A stretch of DNA of 64,000 nt from an uncultured Collinsella sp. (GTDB lineage: Bacteria; Actinomycetota; Coriobacteriia; Coriobacteriales; Coriobacteriaceae): contig UQIS01000004.1 of assembly GCA_900541245.1 (NCBI GenBank), positions 10,581 through 74,580 of the forward strand, given 5' to 3'. Below the pieces are notes generated by a model. The model did no database searches and was not told the origin of the DNA. It worked only from the letters and a program-made list of their open reading frames with translations. Below, in pieces: positions 25,983-37,263 of the stretch. Within the stretch, counting starts at the first letter, position 1. Each line of letters starts with the position of its first letter. A program made the position numbers and the translations under genes.

Positions 25983-27635
25983 GTGGCGGGTAGATTGGGG
26001 CCTTCCTTGATTCGATGCGTTCTCTCGAGGTTCATCAGAGCAAAAGGGGCTTTCGTCTTCATTGCTATCACGGTGATTGGAACCGCTCTCTCCTATGCCA
26101 TGCCATACGTGAACGGGAAATTCTTAGATTTTCTTCTCGGTAACCGCAGCGAAAGAGACGCCGTACTCTTCGCGCTCCTGGTTGCGTCAATAGGAGTTTT
26201 CTCCACCCTCTTTACTTATTTTGCAGGAACACTTTCCATTCGCATAACCACGAGACTTTCCTTTGATCTTCTCAGGGAGGCCGTCTTGCGTTTTGAAAGA
26301 GACGATTACTTGGTGAGTCGGACCATCGATCCAGCCTATACAACGCAACGGATTATTTCCGACTCCAGCGTGGTCTCATCCTTCGTTTTGGCGAATTTTA
26401 TCAGTGCGCCGCTGTCCATTGTAGCCATTCCCATCGTATTGCTTATCATATGGTCAATTGATTCAACTCTCGCGGTGTTTTCCATCATTCTCCTCATCGT
26501 GTATTTCTGTGTAATTACTGGGTTGAGGAAACTTTTGTATAGGGTCACGTATGAGAAGAAAGAGGCGGACAGCGCCTTTTACGCCGCAATTGCATCGCAG
26601 CTTAATCAGATTCTCAACATTCAACTGACATCTTCGTACGGCAAGAGCGAACAAGCGCTCGACGCTGGGTTTAAGAGCTATTTTCCCAAAGTTTTGCGCT
26701 CCGGAAAGCTATCATATTCTCTGACATCGCTCGATGGTCTTTTCGCAGCGTTGTTTCAAGCGGTGATACTTGTTGTTTCCGGAGTACGAATCATTAACGG
26801 AACTATGTCAATAGGCGAGTACACTATCATCGGTACATACTTCGCGGTTCTCTTTAAGACTTTGAAAAGTATGATGTCATTGTTCAAATCCTATCAAGAT
26901 GCCAAAGCATCATGGGATAGGACGGCTATCGCGACGAGAGAAAAGGAGAGATCGGGGTGGAATCGGACCGATTTAGCTAAACTCGATGAAATAAATGACA
27001 TTTCGGTATCTGATTTGGAATTCTCGGTTGCCCTTCCAGACGGATCTGTCCGAGAGGTCCTCGGCGGGTTTTCTTTCAAGTTTTCCGGTCCTGGTACATA
27101 TTGCATAGTTGGGGAAAACGGAAGAGGCAAGACGTCACTTCTTTACTTGATGCTCGGGCTATACTCATCGAAAGGCAAAGTAAAATACAACGGTGTGCCA
27201 ATCGAAGAATGCGACTTGGATTACATACGTGCGAGAGAGATATCGTGCTGCCCACAGTCGTGCTTCGCGCCGGACGAAACGGTGAAAGAGCTGTTAGAGT
27301 ATTTCGGCACGCCCTTTTCTTCCTATCACCGGGGTGTAGATGGCCTACTTTCGCTGGAAAACAGCGTGAAGGAGTTGCTCGGGAAACGTTGCTCCGCGCT
27401 TTCGGGCGGTGAGCTGCGCCGAGTGTACTTATGGTCGGCGATTTCACGCAAGTCGTCAGTTTTGGTACTCGACGAGCCCACGACTGGGTTAGACGCTGTA
27501 AGCCGCGCCGAGCTTGCGGCCTATGTTAAGCGCAACAAGCAAAGCCAGCTGATCATCGTTGTCTCTCACGATGACGAGATGGTCGGCGCGGTAGAAGGGG
27601 TAGTGGATTTAGGCAGCATGTACCAGGGTAAATGA
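25983..27635 (+). CDS. ABC exporter, fused permease and ATPase
   Basis: Half-size exporter of about 550 residues that would work as a homodimer. About residues 1-310 hold six transmembrane helices of the type I exporter fold; about 345-545 form the ATPase with Walker A GENGRGKTS (about 377), signature LSGGELRR, Walker B VLVLDEPTTGLD and the switch histidine VSHDDE. There is no N-terminal C39 peptidase domain, so it cannot itself remove a leader peptide. The GTG at 25983 lacks a good ribosome site; TTG codons at 25995 or 26007 are alternatives. Opposite in strand to the radical SAM operon, it is the obvious export or self-resistance candidate for the mature peptide. G+C is lower than that of flanking genes. 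Confidence 0.85.
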   Translation: MAGRLGPSLIRCVLSRFIRAKGAFVFIAITVIGTALSYAMPYVNGKFLDFLLGNRSERDAVLFALLVASIGVFSTLFTYFAGTLSIRITTRLSFDLLREAVLRFERDDYLVSRTIDPAYTTQRIISDSSVVSSFVLANFISAPLSIVAIPIVLLIIWSIDSTLAVFSIILLIVYFCVITGLRKLLYRVTYEKKEADSAFYAAIASQLNQILNIQLTSSYGKSEQALDAGFKSYFPKVLRSGKLSYSLTSLDGLFAALFQAVILVVSGVRIINGTMSIGEYTIIGTYFAVLFKTLKSMMSLFKSYQDAKASWDRTAIATREKERSGWNRTDLAKLDEINDISVSDLEFSVALPDGSVREVLGGFSFKFSGPGTYCIVGENGRGKTSLLYLMLGLYSSKGKVKYNGVPIEECDLDYIRAREISCCPQSCFAPDETVKELLEYFGTPFSSYHRGVDGLLSLENSVKELLGKRCSALSGGELRRVYLWSAISRKSSVLVLDEPTTGLDAVSRAELAAYVKRNKQSQLIIVVSHDDEMVGAVEGVVDLGSMYQGK

Positions 27636-27855
27636 TGACAAGTGTAGTGCTACCCAACTGGCAGAGATAACAAAAAGGCGATGCAGATGCACGTAGCATT
27701 CAGGCGGTTCGGACTCGGTGCCTTCACGCCATCGCAACGCTTTCAGATATAGTTCTCGTTCTCTTACTAAAGTAAACTTTAGTCTACGTCATCTTGTCGA
27801 GACAGAGGTGAAGCGAAGTGTTGTCGCGACGTATCTTATTCCAGGTGGCTCAGTA

Positions 27856-28137
27856 TCAGCGTGAGAATCGCACCAAAGTGTACTTACGATTCTCGTGTCC
27901 CACGGACAACATGAGCTGAGCATTGAGGTTCCACCCTTTGCTGCAACTACACGGGGTTGGACGGCAATGAATATGCCGGGCCGCATCCACGCGCAGCGGG
28001 GGTCCATGTCCCAGTATGTTGCCTACAGCAGCCTCGATGTCCACGCACACATCATCTCTGCCTTCGCGTTCAATCCATTTGCCGGAGAGTGCGAGGGTTG
28101 CCAGGCCGTAGAATTCGAGCCGAACAAATGAAATGCG
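27856..28137 (-). pseudogene. Decayed coding remnant
   Basis: An open frame of about 94 codons on the minus strand with no start codon near its 5' end. The stretch RLEFYGLATLALSGKWIE and the segment VCVDIEAAVGNILGHGP have protein-like composition and codon use, but I do not recognise a family. It probably represents a fragment of a gene lost when the island formed. The remaining parts of 27636-28226 show nothing else I can support. Confidence 0.3.
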
Positions 28138-28226
28138 GTATCAGCGCATAGGATTAAACTGACGATTGCTTTGCACTGAGAATACGCTTGGAAAGCCGCT
28201 ATGGGTGGCGGCCCGGGTTAAATAGA

Positions 28227-28265
28227 GAAGCCCGTCCGATCACTTTCATGTGGCGAACGGGCTTC
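28227..28265 (-). terminator. Terminator of the peptide-maturation operon
   Basis: The nine-base arms GAAGCCCGT and ACGGGCTTC are perfect complements around a 21-base loop that can fold further. On the minus strand the stem is followed by TCTATTTAA, an imperfect T-run. It sits 65 bp after the last small gene. Confidence 0.6.
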
Positions 28266-28330
28266 TTATTCCACTTGCCAATGCTCGGCTCATATTGGAA
28301 GAAAGCTACGCTAATGTTTGCGTGACACTC

Positions 28331-28438
28331 CTATTTTCTCCGAAGAAAGAGTCGGATAATGAAGAATAGAATTAAAAAAGGTGCCAGATATAACGCAAGT
28401 ATAAAGGCTAATCCAACGAGACCTTGCAATAGTGGCAT
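28331..28438 (-). CDS. 35-residue single-helix membrane peptide
   Basis: A short gene with a strong ribosome site (GGGAGGAG, two bases before the ATG at 28438). The peptide is almost wholly hydrophobic from residue 3 to 28 (LQGLVGLAFILALYLAPFLI and on) and ends in the basic LFLRRK, so it should be one membrane helix with a positive cytoplasmic end. It is the last gene of the radical SAM operon, 78 bp after the second precursor. It resembles small immunity or transporter-accessory peptides of bacteriocin clusters, but no homologue can be named. Confidence 0.6.
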   Translation of the reverse strand: MPLLQGLVGLAFILALYLAPFLILFFIIRLFLRRK

Positions 28439-28516
28439 AACTCCTCCCAGACATGAGATTTTGGTATTTGTTCCCATCTTATTCTGAATTGGACCAAATA
28501 GTTCCCAGCCACAAAA

Positions 28517-28696
28517 CTACTCGTCAACTGGATCGCACCAATCTGCTGGCAAAACACAGCTTGATTCTTTATCGACATAGCACCAATCCGCAACAGGGCA
28601 CTCGGCGATGTCGTAAAAATTGCATATATCAACTCCAAGACAACAAGGCTCAACGGGAGGATGTTCATTTGAACCAACAGGATGGATATGCTTCAT
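28517..28696 (-). CDS. Cys/Asp-rich RiPP precursor peptide B
   Basis: Peptide of 59 residues starting MKHIHPVGSNEHPP, with GAGGAG upstream of the ATG. The core has seven cysteines (18, 19, 25, 33, 39, 47, 54). The last six are each followed by Asp: C19LGVD, C25NFYD, C33PVAD, C39YVD, C47VLPAD, C54DPVD. It aligns with precursor A over both leader start and core (LG-V/I-DIC, YD, A, then paired cysteines). It lies 30 bp downstream of precursor A and 238 codons' length away from the maturase end. The Cys-X2-4-Asp spacing suggests radical-generated Cys-to-Asp thioethers. Coding status is supported by the ribosome site and paralogy; the chemistry is inference. Confidence 0.8.
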   Translation of the reverse strand: MKHIHPVGSNEHPPVEPCCLGVDICNFYDIAECPVADWCYVDKESSCVLPADWCDPVDE

Positions 28697-28726
28697 AACA
28701 GCTCCTCACCTTAATCCAATTAGAGA

Positions 28727-28930
28727 CTACGTTTGATCAATGCCACAGTGATCTACAACGCAGATGCTGCCGCCATCCATGTCATAGTCGCAGTAATCGT
28801 ATGCACCACAGCCATCTGCTTTATCATAAACAGTACAGATGTCAGTAATGCCCAAGAGGCAGTCAAAAGACATCGGCTTCACGCCTGCCTCGTCGCCACT
28901 TCCTGGATTAATCGGATGAATATGCTTCAC
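28727..28930 (-). CDS. Cys/Asp-rich RiPP precursor peptide A
   Basis: Peptide of 67 residues read from a GTG at 28930 that follows GGGAGG by five bases; a longer frame upstream has no ribosome site. It begins VKHIHPINPGSGDEAG (initiator Met in the cell), matching the MKHIHP start of precursor B. Six cysteines (24, 32, 41, 47, 57, 62) are each followed by Asp: C32TVYD and C41GAYD have three residues between, C47DYD, C57VVD and C62GID two, and C24 five. The core is highly acidic. It is the first small gene after the radical SAM enzyme and very probably its substrate. Confidence 0.82.
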   Translation of the reverse strand: MKHIHPINPGSGDEAGVKPMSFDCLLGITDICTVYDKADGCGAYDYCDYDMDGGSICVVDHCGIDQT

Positions 28931-29099
28931 GACTACCTCCCTTTGAGTGCAGAAAAACCTCAATATTGTGTATAACAAACCAAGATGTCTAGTTCACCAT
29001 ATTTCTAGAATGGTTTCGGCGAACGTAGCAATAAGCTTCGCAGACGGTAATCAGAAGAACGAACACCTCCACAATGGTGACAGCAATGCGCTGAACCGC

Positions 29100-30458
29100 T
29101 TATTCCGATACAGTAGCTTCTCGTTGATTTTTCTCCTGCGAAGATGAGTGGCGGGAAATAAGGTCAAAAGCCATCTCGTAGCACATTTTTCTATATTCAC
29201 ATGATGCAGGGTGTAGACTCTTGGGCAAGTAGCCGTGCTCGTCTGCAGCCTCCCAGCTACAGCCCCCACCACAGAAAGACCGAGCCCAACAGTCCGTACA
29301 GTCAATTCTTTTTTCGACACCCTGACTCCAGTTTTCAATATACCTAGTTTCGTCAATTCCGGTGACGATGTTGCCCATTTTGAATCGCATCATCCCGACA
29401 AACCTGTGACAGGGGTATACGTCCCCTTCGGGAGTCACGGAAATAAAACGCCTGCCAGCCCCGCATCCGACAAAGGCGATCCTGTTGCTCATAATCAAAT
29501 CAACTGCAGTTTTCAATGTTCTAAACAAGGGCTTTTCCCCTTGATCAATCTGTTTGAGATATTGATCCGCCAAATCTATTAGGCCCGCCCTGATTTTGTT
29601 TAATGAGTGTTCGTCGAGTTTGATATTCTCATCGAATGAGCTCACGGGCGAGAAGTAAATCCTTCTGAAGCCCATCTCTTTAAACTGAAGATAGTCTTCA
29701 ACAAGGTTACAGTTATTATTTGTTAAGGTCGCTCTTGCGCCGAAGGGGAACGACTCGGAAAAACGACGAACGTTTTTGTCGATATCGGAGAAAGAGCCGC
29801 CTCCCGTCTTGTACGGGCGCGATGCATCGTGCTTGCATCCTGTACCATCGAGACTAATCAGAACAGAAAACCCGTGCTCCTTGAAAGAATTCACAGCAGT
29901 GTCATTCAAAAGCGTTCCGTTGGTCGTAATAGAATAGGTAAAGTTTCTATTGGGGTATATTCTTTTTGAATAGTCGACCGTTTTCCATATCAGCGGCTCG
30001 TTAATCATGGGTTCCCCACCAAAAAAGACGATCGCAAGCGTTTCGTTTTCCGATGAACTTGCGACGAGGTAGTCGACCGCCTTGAAGGCTATCTCGTCTG
30101 TCATCAGCAGAGGAGACGTTCCATAATCTCCTTTACCGGCAAAACAGTAACTACAACCAAGGTTGCATGCATGTGAAACGTGGAGTTCGATGGATCTAAG
30201 TTTTCGAGGCGTGTCTTTTGTTAAGAAAGTCCGCTCAGACAATCGTTGAAACTCATCAATGTCGTCTTCAAGTTCTGCTATGGTCGTTTGGTCGTAGCCT
30301 TTCGCAGCAAGTGACTTTGTTAGCAACTTCGAGTTGGCCGTTCTTCCCGATGCTTCAAATATGCGAAGCGCATCTTCTGATGCTTGGTCAACCTGAAAGC
30401 AATTGCGAGTGACCTCATCGAAGCAGTAACGACGATCACGTACTGAGAAAAAATGCAT
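29100..30458 (-). CDS. Radical SAM/SPASM peptide maturase, SCIFF/ranthipeptide type
   Basis: Iron-sulfur enzyme of 452 residues. The N-terminal 85 residues resemble the precursor-recognition region of SCIFF maturases (FFSVRDRRYCFDEVTRNCF). The radical SAM core has C98NLGC102SYC105 followed by FAGKGDYG, FFGGEPMIN, TTNGTLLND and LISLDG. The C-terminal SPASM domain shows C-x2-C-x5-C-x3-C exactly (CTDCWARSFCGGGC) plus upstream CGAGRR, YPCHRF and downstream CEYRKMC cysteines for two auxiliary clusters. The ATG at 30458 follows GAGGAA; an upstream frame extension lacks support. It heads an operon with two Cys/Asp-rich peptides. Expected reaction: crosslinking Cys sulfur to a non-alpha carbon of a downstream residue. 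Confidence 0.9.
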   Translation of the reverse strand: MHFFSVRDRRYCFDEVTRNCFQVDQASEDALRIFEASGRTANSKLLTKSLAAKGYDQTTIAELEDDIDEFQRLSERTFLTKDTPRKLRSIELHVSHACNLGCSYCFAGKGDYGTSPLLMTDEIAFKAVDYLVASSSENETLAIVFFGGEPMINEPLIWKTVDYSKRIYPNRNFTYSITTNGTLLNDTAVNSFKEHGFSVLISLDGTGCKHDASRPYKTGGGSFSDIDKNVRRFSESFPFGARATLTNNNCNLVEDYLQFKEMGFRRIYFSPVSSFDENIKLDEHSLNKIRAGLIDLADQYLKQIDQGEKPLFRTLKTAVDLIMSNRIAFVGCGAGRRFISVTPEGDVYPCHRFVGMMRFKMGNIVTGIDETRYIENWSQGVEKRIDCTDCWARSFCGGGCSWEAADEHGYLPKSLHPASCEYRKMCYEMAFDLISRHSSSQEKNQREATVSE

Positions 30459-31024
30459 ACGTTCCTCAATTTCATGCTGGACTGGCACTAACCTTGTATA
30501 TTGTTGCGCAGCTATAAAAAACCACCAGCGGGGATTCGGTGTGCGGCCCAATCGGACTCCCAAAAGGTTCTATTTGAGACTGGCAAGCTTTGTGTTGTTG
30601 GCACTTCGACAGCGCTCTTTATTCCAACATGGAGCCTCGCAGTTTGAGTCGACTTGCCTCTGGAAGGTCCGATCTTAACTTGATTTAGGATGAAAACAGA
30701 TTACAGGCGCGCTCCTCTAGAAAGAAAGGAAACCAATCGCCGCCTTTCACCAGGAAAGTTTTTATAGCCCACCTCGAGCAAAATGAAAGATGCGAGAGCG
30801 ATTGGGGAACAACGCGAATCTCTCCTTTTGGGTGGGAGCGAGCCTTCAGCCACCGGCGAACGACTCGCCCTGGTCAGAATCTGGAAGTGGTGCCGGGCCG
30901 CTTGGGCCTCCCCGGTGACTTCGTGGGGCTTACCTGCCTGACGTCGAGGAGTACATCCGCAAGATTCGTTCCCTATACCGTTTGCTCTCACGCCCGCCTT
31001 AGTTCCAAGTCGGGCGAGCCGCCG
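30459..31024. other. Island edge upstream of the maturase
   Basis: It should hold the promoter of the radical SAM operon, though I see no strong -35/-10 pair. Near 30937-31006 a short plus-strand stretch reads YLPDVEEYIRKIRSLYR before a stop, probably the end of another lost gene. Nothing else can be supported. Confidence 0.35.
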
Positions 31025-31457
31025 TGCTCATGCGACCCGTGGCGGCGACACGTCGACGCCGCGCTCGCTGAGCACATCTTCGGTCGCGGGCGAGCACGAG
31101 GTCGCGCCGGCGCATCCGCTGGGACTGCTGTGCGTGCAAAACGGCTACGTGGTGAGCGTCCCGCGCTGGATTCAGCCGAGTGAGGAAGGCGTTGAGATCG
31201 GCGCGCTGGCAACGGGGGAGGGCGACATCACCGACGTCGGTGACGATGTTTCGGCTCGCCATGCCCATATCTGGTGCGATGCTCAAAATGCCTGGCACGT
31301 CGAGGACCTGTCGTCAACCAACGGCACGGTGGTGGTAAACGGGGCCACGAGCGTCTGCATTCAGGTGGAGCCCGGCCGCTCTGCCCAGCTCAATCCCGGC
31401 GACGAGCTCAAACTCGGCGAATCCACCACCTATGCCATCCTCCTCGGCGCCCTCTAG
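31025..31457 (+). pseudogene. 5'-truncated copy of the FHA gene
   Basis: The last 143 codons closely match residues about 169-312 of the FHA protein at 23780-24718, including SARHAHIWCDAQN and LSSTNGTVVVNG, with the same stop codon and the same inverted repeat after it. The 5' two thirds are absent, and the join at about 31024 leads into unrelated sequence. No ribosome site precedes an internal start, so it is most likely a non-expressed remnant. Its frame is intact, so the duplication seems fairly recent or kept by gene conversion. Confidence 0.75.
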
Positions 31458-31489
31458 CCGGCAGATAGGGACCTTCCTTTTATGCCGGC
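31457..31489. repeat. Second copy of the post-FHA inverted repeat
   Basis: GCCGGCA and TGCCGGC flank GGGACCTTCC. It matches the element at 24717-24753 and is followed by GGGGACACTCCTTAG. Confidence 0.5.
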
Positions 31490-31908
31490 ATGTGGGGACA
31501 CTCCTTAGCGTGTCCGAGCCAGCCGCCCGGGGACGAAGCATTCATTTTGACCCTTGGCGGTCACCCGAGGTAAACCTTTACCGCCCACCTATATTTGCCG
31601 AAATATGGCTTGGCGGCGGGGTACAATAAACCCGCATGCGGATTTCCGTTGCGGGCGCCTCCCATCGCCGGGGCGTGCCCGGGAGCATCTGGTATGCGGC
31701 CTTTGCGGCGCCCGGTCATGTGCAAGACGGGCAGCTGGGCCTGTGGAGTGCGTGCAGCCCTCCTCGCCTCGGCATGTCTTCTCTCCACGCCACGTACCTG
31801 CTGCTGAGCCTGCCTGCCAGATGATTGGAAGCAACAGCGTAAATCCCATCACGCCAACATCCCGGCGATCGCCGGGGCCTGTATACCTATATGAGAGGAG
31901 AGGGGTAT
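31490..31908. other. Leader region of nifJ
   Basis: The first 85 bases match the sequence after the intact FHA gene; the rest must contain the nifJ promoter. A possible -10 TACAAT lies at about 31622 without a well-placed -35. A GC-rich hairpin (CCGGCGATCGCCGG, about 31862) lies shortly before the start. No gene seen. Confidence 0.4.
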
Positions 31909-35448
<3,540 letters not shown>

Positions 35449-35460
35449 GTCTCGCACCGC

Positions 35461-35581
35461 AGGATCTGAGGGCTGACCTTCGCGGACGTCCTCGGACATG
35501 AAAGAACCCCCGCTGCGCACTACGTGCGGCGGGGGTTCTTTCGTCCTGCGGAGTGTCCGCGAAGGTCAGCCCTCGGATCCT
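35461..35581. repeat. Nested inverted repeat after nifJ
   Basis: The outer arms 35461-35487 and 35555-35581 (27 bases, beginning AGGATCTGAGGG on the left) are complementary with one mismatch. They enclose the nifJ terminator. Such a long outer stem is unnecessary for termination and suggests a palindromic repeat element. Confidence 0.65.
35500..35542 (+). terminator. nifJ terminator
   Basis: GAAAGAACCCCCGC pairs with the downstream GCGGGGGTTCTTTC; the loop includes GCGCACTACGTGC. The A-run and T-run on the two sides make it bidirectional in principle. Confidence 0.85.
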
Positions 35582-36103
35582 GCTACGACTACGTCCTCGG
35601 ATTGTGTGGGCGGATGAAGGACGTAGTTGGCCGGGTATTCCGTCCCCTTCGCTGTTTCGCGGCTTTGCCGCGAAACCTCGCGCCACTTTGGGGATGGATG
35701 GGGGACTTGGCTGTTGCCGTCTTTTCGGAGCTCTTCTTTATTCCTTTTGCTGGATGAAAAGCCCCTTGTTTTTGCAGGGGTGCATACTCGACTTATAAGT
35801 GCATAGAATCTCGTATAGTGCGAGTAAGATATTGCGCTGTCCGTTTTGTGTTTAGCAGAGATGTAGTTTGCATAATCCGACATAATCCTCGCTTCATTTA
35901 AATAAAGTCGCACGTAAATTACGTAGATATGTCTGAGCTGGTGTTCTGTACGCTGAGCGGACAAAAACGACCGTTCACCGTTCCGCTATTTTCAAAATGA
36001 ATAAAATGAGCGATAAAGAGAATATAAACCTTAATAAACTCGCGTATCGCACGGACGCGGGTTATTAATGGGTTGTAGGCCTTTTACAGAAGGGATTCCA
36101 GCA
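35582..36103. other. Intergenic region with hairpins upstream of arcC copy 1
   Basis: No gene seen. A perfect ten-base hairpin (GTTTCGCGGC / GCCGCGAAAC) lies at 35654-35676, and CTACGTCC / GGACGTAG arms flank 35588-35625. A CCCCTTG/CAGGGG hairpin lies near 35762. The A+T-rich last 250 bases presumably hold the arcC promoter. Confidence 0.45.
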
Positions 36104-37066
36104 ATGTCTAAGCCTCTTGGCAAGCCCGATCGTATTGTCGTCGCCCTTGGCGGCAACGCCCTCGGCAACAACCCCGTCGAGCAGATCGAGGCCGTGAGCA
36201 ACACCGCCCACGCTCTCCTCGGTCTCATCGAGCAGGGCAATGAGATCATCATCACCCACGGCAACGGCCCGCAGGTCGGCATGATCCAGAACGCCTTCGC
36301 CGCTGCCCACGACGCCATCGGCACCCCCGAGATGCCGCTGCCCGAGTGCGGCGCCATGTCCCAGGGCTACATTGGTTATCACCTGCAGCAGGGCATCGGC
36401 CGCGAGATGCATAAGCGCTATAAGCGTTGGCACGCCGCCACCGTCGTCACCCAGATCGAGTGCGACCCGGATGATCCCGCGTTCAAGAACCCGACCAAGC
36501 CGATCGGCCCCTTCTACACCGAGGAGCAGGCCAAGGAGTTCATGGCCGAGGATCCCTCCAAGGTCTTCGTCGAGGATTCCGGCCGCGGCTGGCGTCGCGT
36601 CGTCGCCTCCCCCGATCCCAAGAAGATCGTCGAGGCCGACTCCATCCTCAACCTGCTCGACAACGAGTTCATCGTCATCGCCTGCGGTGGCGGCGGCATC
36701 CCCGTCGTCCGCGACTACGAGAACAAGGGCTGCTACAAGGGCGTTCCCGCCGTCATCGACAAGGACCTGGGCGGCGAGCTGTTGGCCGAGGACTGCGACG
36801 CTGACGTTCTGTTCCTGCTGACCGCCGTTGAGCATGTCGCCATCAACTTTGGCAAGCCCAACCAGGAGGAGCTCGAGGACCTCACCGCCGACGAGGCCGA
36901 GCGCCTGGCCGACGAGGGCCAGTTCGGCAAGGGTTCCATGGAGCCCAAGGTTCGCGCTGCCATCAAGTTCGCCCGTTCCCGCAAGGGCCGCACCTGCATC
37001 ATCGGCGCCCTGGACAAGGCCGCCGAGACCATGGCCGGCCTCTCCGGTACCCGCATCCACGAGTAG
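36104..37066 (+). CDS. arcC: Carbamate kinase, copy 1
   Basis: Transfers phosphate from carbamoyl phosphate to ADP, giving ATP, ammonia and CO2: the last step of arginine fermentation. 320 residues, with GGNALG at the N-terminus, THGNGPQVG, ACGGGGIPVV and the C-terminal EPKVRAAIKFA. Start ATG follows AAGGGA; an in-frame ATG 12 codons earlier is unsupported. From codon 7 to past its terminator the DNA is essentially identical to the copy at 43309-44271. It stands alone, upstream of the regulator and divergent arcA. Such identity implies recent duplication or gene conversion. Confidence 0.95.
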   Translation: MSKPLGKPDRIVVALGGNALGNNPVEQIEAVSNTAHALLGLIEQGNEIIITHGNGPQVGMIQNAFAAAHDAIGTPEMPLPECGAMSQGYIGYHLQQGIGREMHKRYKRWHAATVVTQIECDPDDPAFKNPTKPIGPFYTEEQAKEFMAEDPSKVFVEDSGRGWRRVVASPDPKKIVEADSILNLLDNEFIVIACGGGGIPVVRDYENKGCYKGVPAVIDKDLGGELLAEDCDADVLFLLTAVEHVAINFGKPNQEELEDLTADEAERLADEGQFGKGSMEPKVRAAIKFARSRKGRTCIIGALDKAAETMAGLSGTRIHE

Positions 37067-37131
37067 TCTCTACTCTGTTGCCTCTCTCGTGGGCGCCGGG
37101 CAAGGCGCCCGCAAACTAGCCTCTCTTCATG

Positions 37132-37165
37132 AGCCCCGCAGTCCGCTCCGGCTGCGGGGCTTTTG
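37132..37165 (+). terminator. Terminator of arcC copy 1
   Basis: AGCCCCGCAG / CTGCGGGGCT with a ten-base loop, followed by TTTT. The same hairpin follows arcC copy 2. A second small hairpin (GGGCGCC / GGCGCCC) lies at 37091-37110. Confidence 0.85.
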
Positions 37166-37173
37166 CTATTCAC

Positions 37174-37220
37174 CTAGTCATCGGGGACGTTCTTAAACGA
37201 CTAGTCAAAAGGGACACTCT
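37174..37220. repeat. Dispersed GGGGACGTTCTT repeat
   Basis: CTAGTC and GACTAG flank GGGGACGTTCTTAAAC, which itself contains the CGTT/AACG palindrome. Closely related units occur at 44379-44530, 50397-50502 and 50722-50750. Confidence 0.6.
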
Positions 37221-37263
37221 TGCCGCGAGCAGGTACGACACCTGGGGATTTACGACTAAGAGG

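Noticed and set aside
27895..28131. 78-codon plus-strand frame in the island gap
   Set aside because: No ribosome site; the opposite strand has a more protein-like frame, itself only a remnant.
28408..28677. 89-codon minus-strand frame over precursor B
   Set aside because: The paralogous MKHIHP frame in another phase has the ribosome site and the Cys/Asp pattern; this frame has neither.
24718..31500. Prophage or insertion sequence carrying the island
   Set aside because: No integrase, transposase, phage gene or clear att site was seen; only the duplicated FHA end flanks it.
31595..31890. Several short frames upstream of nifJ
   Set aside because: No ribosome sites or conserved features; part of the region duplicates the sequence after the FHA gene.
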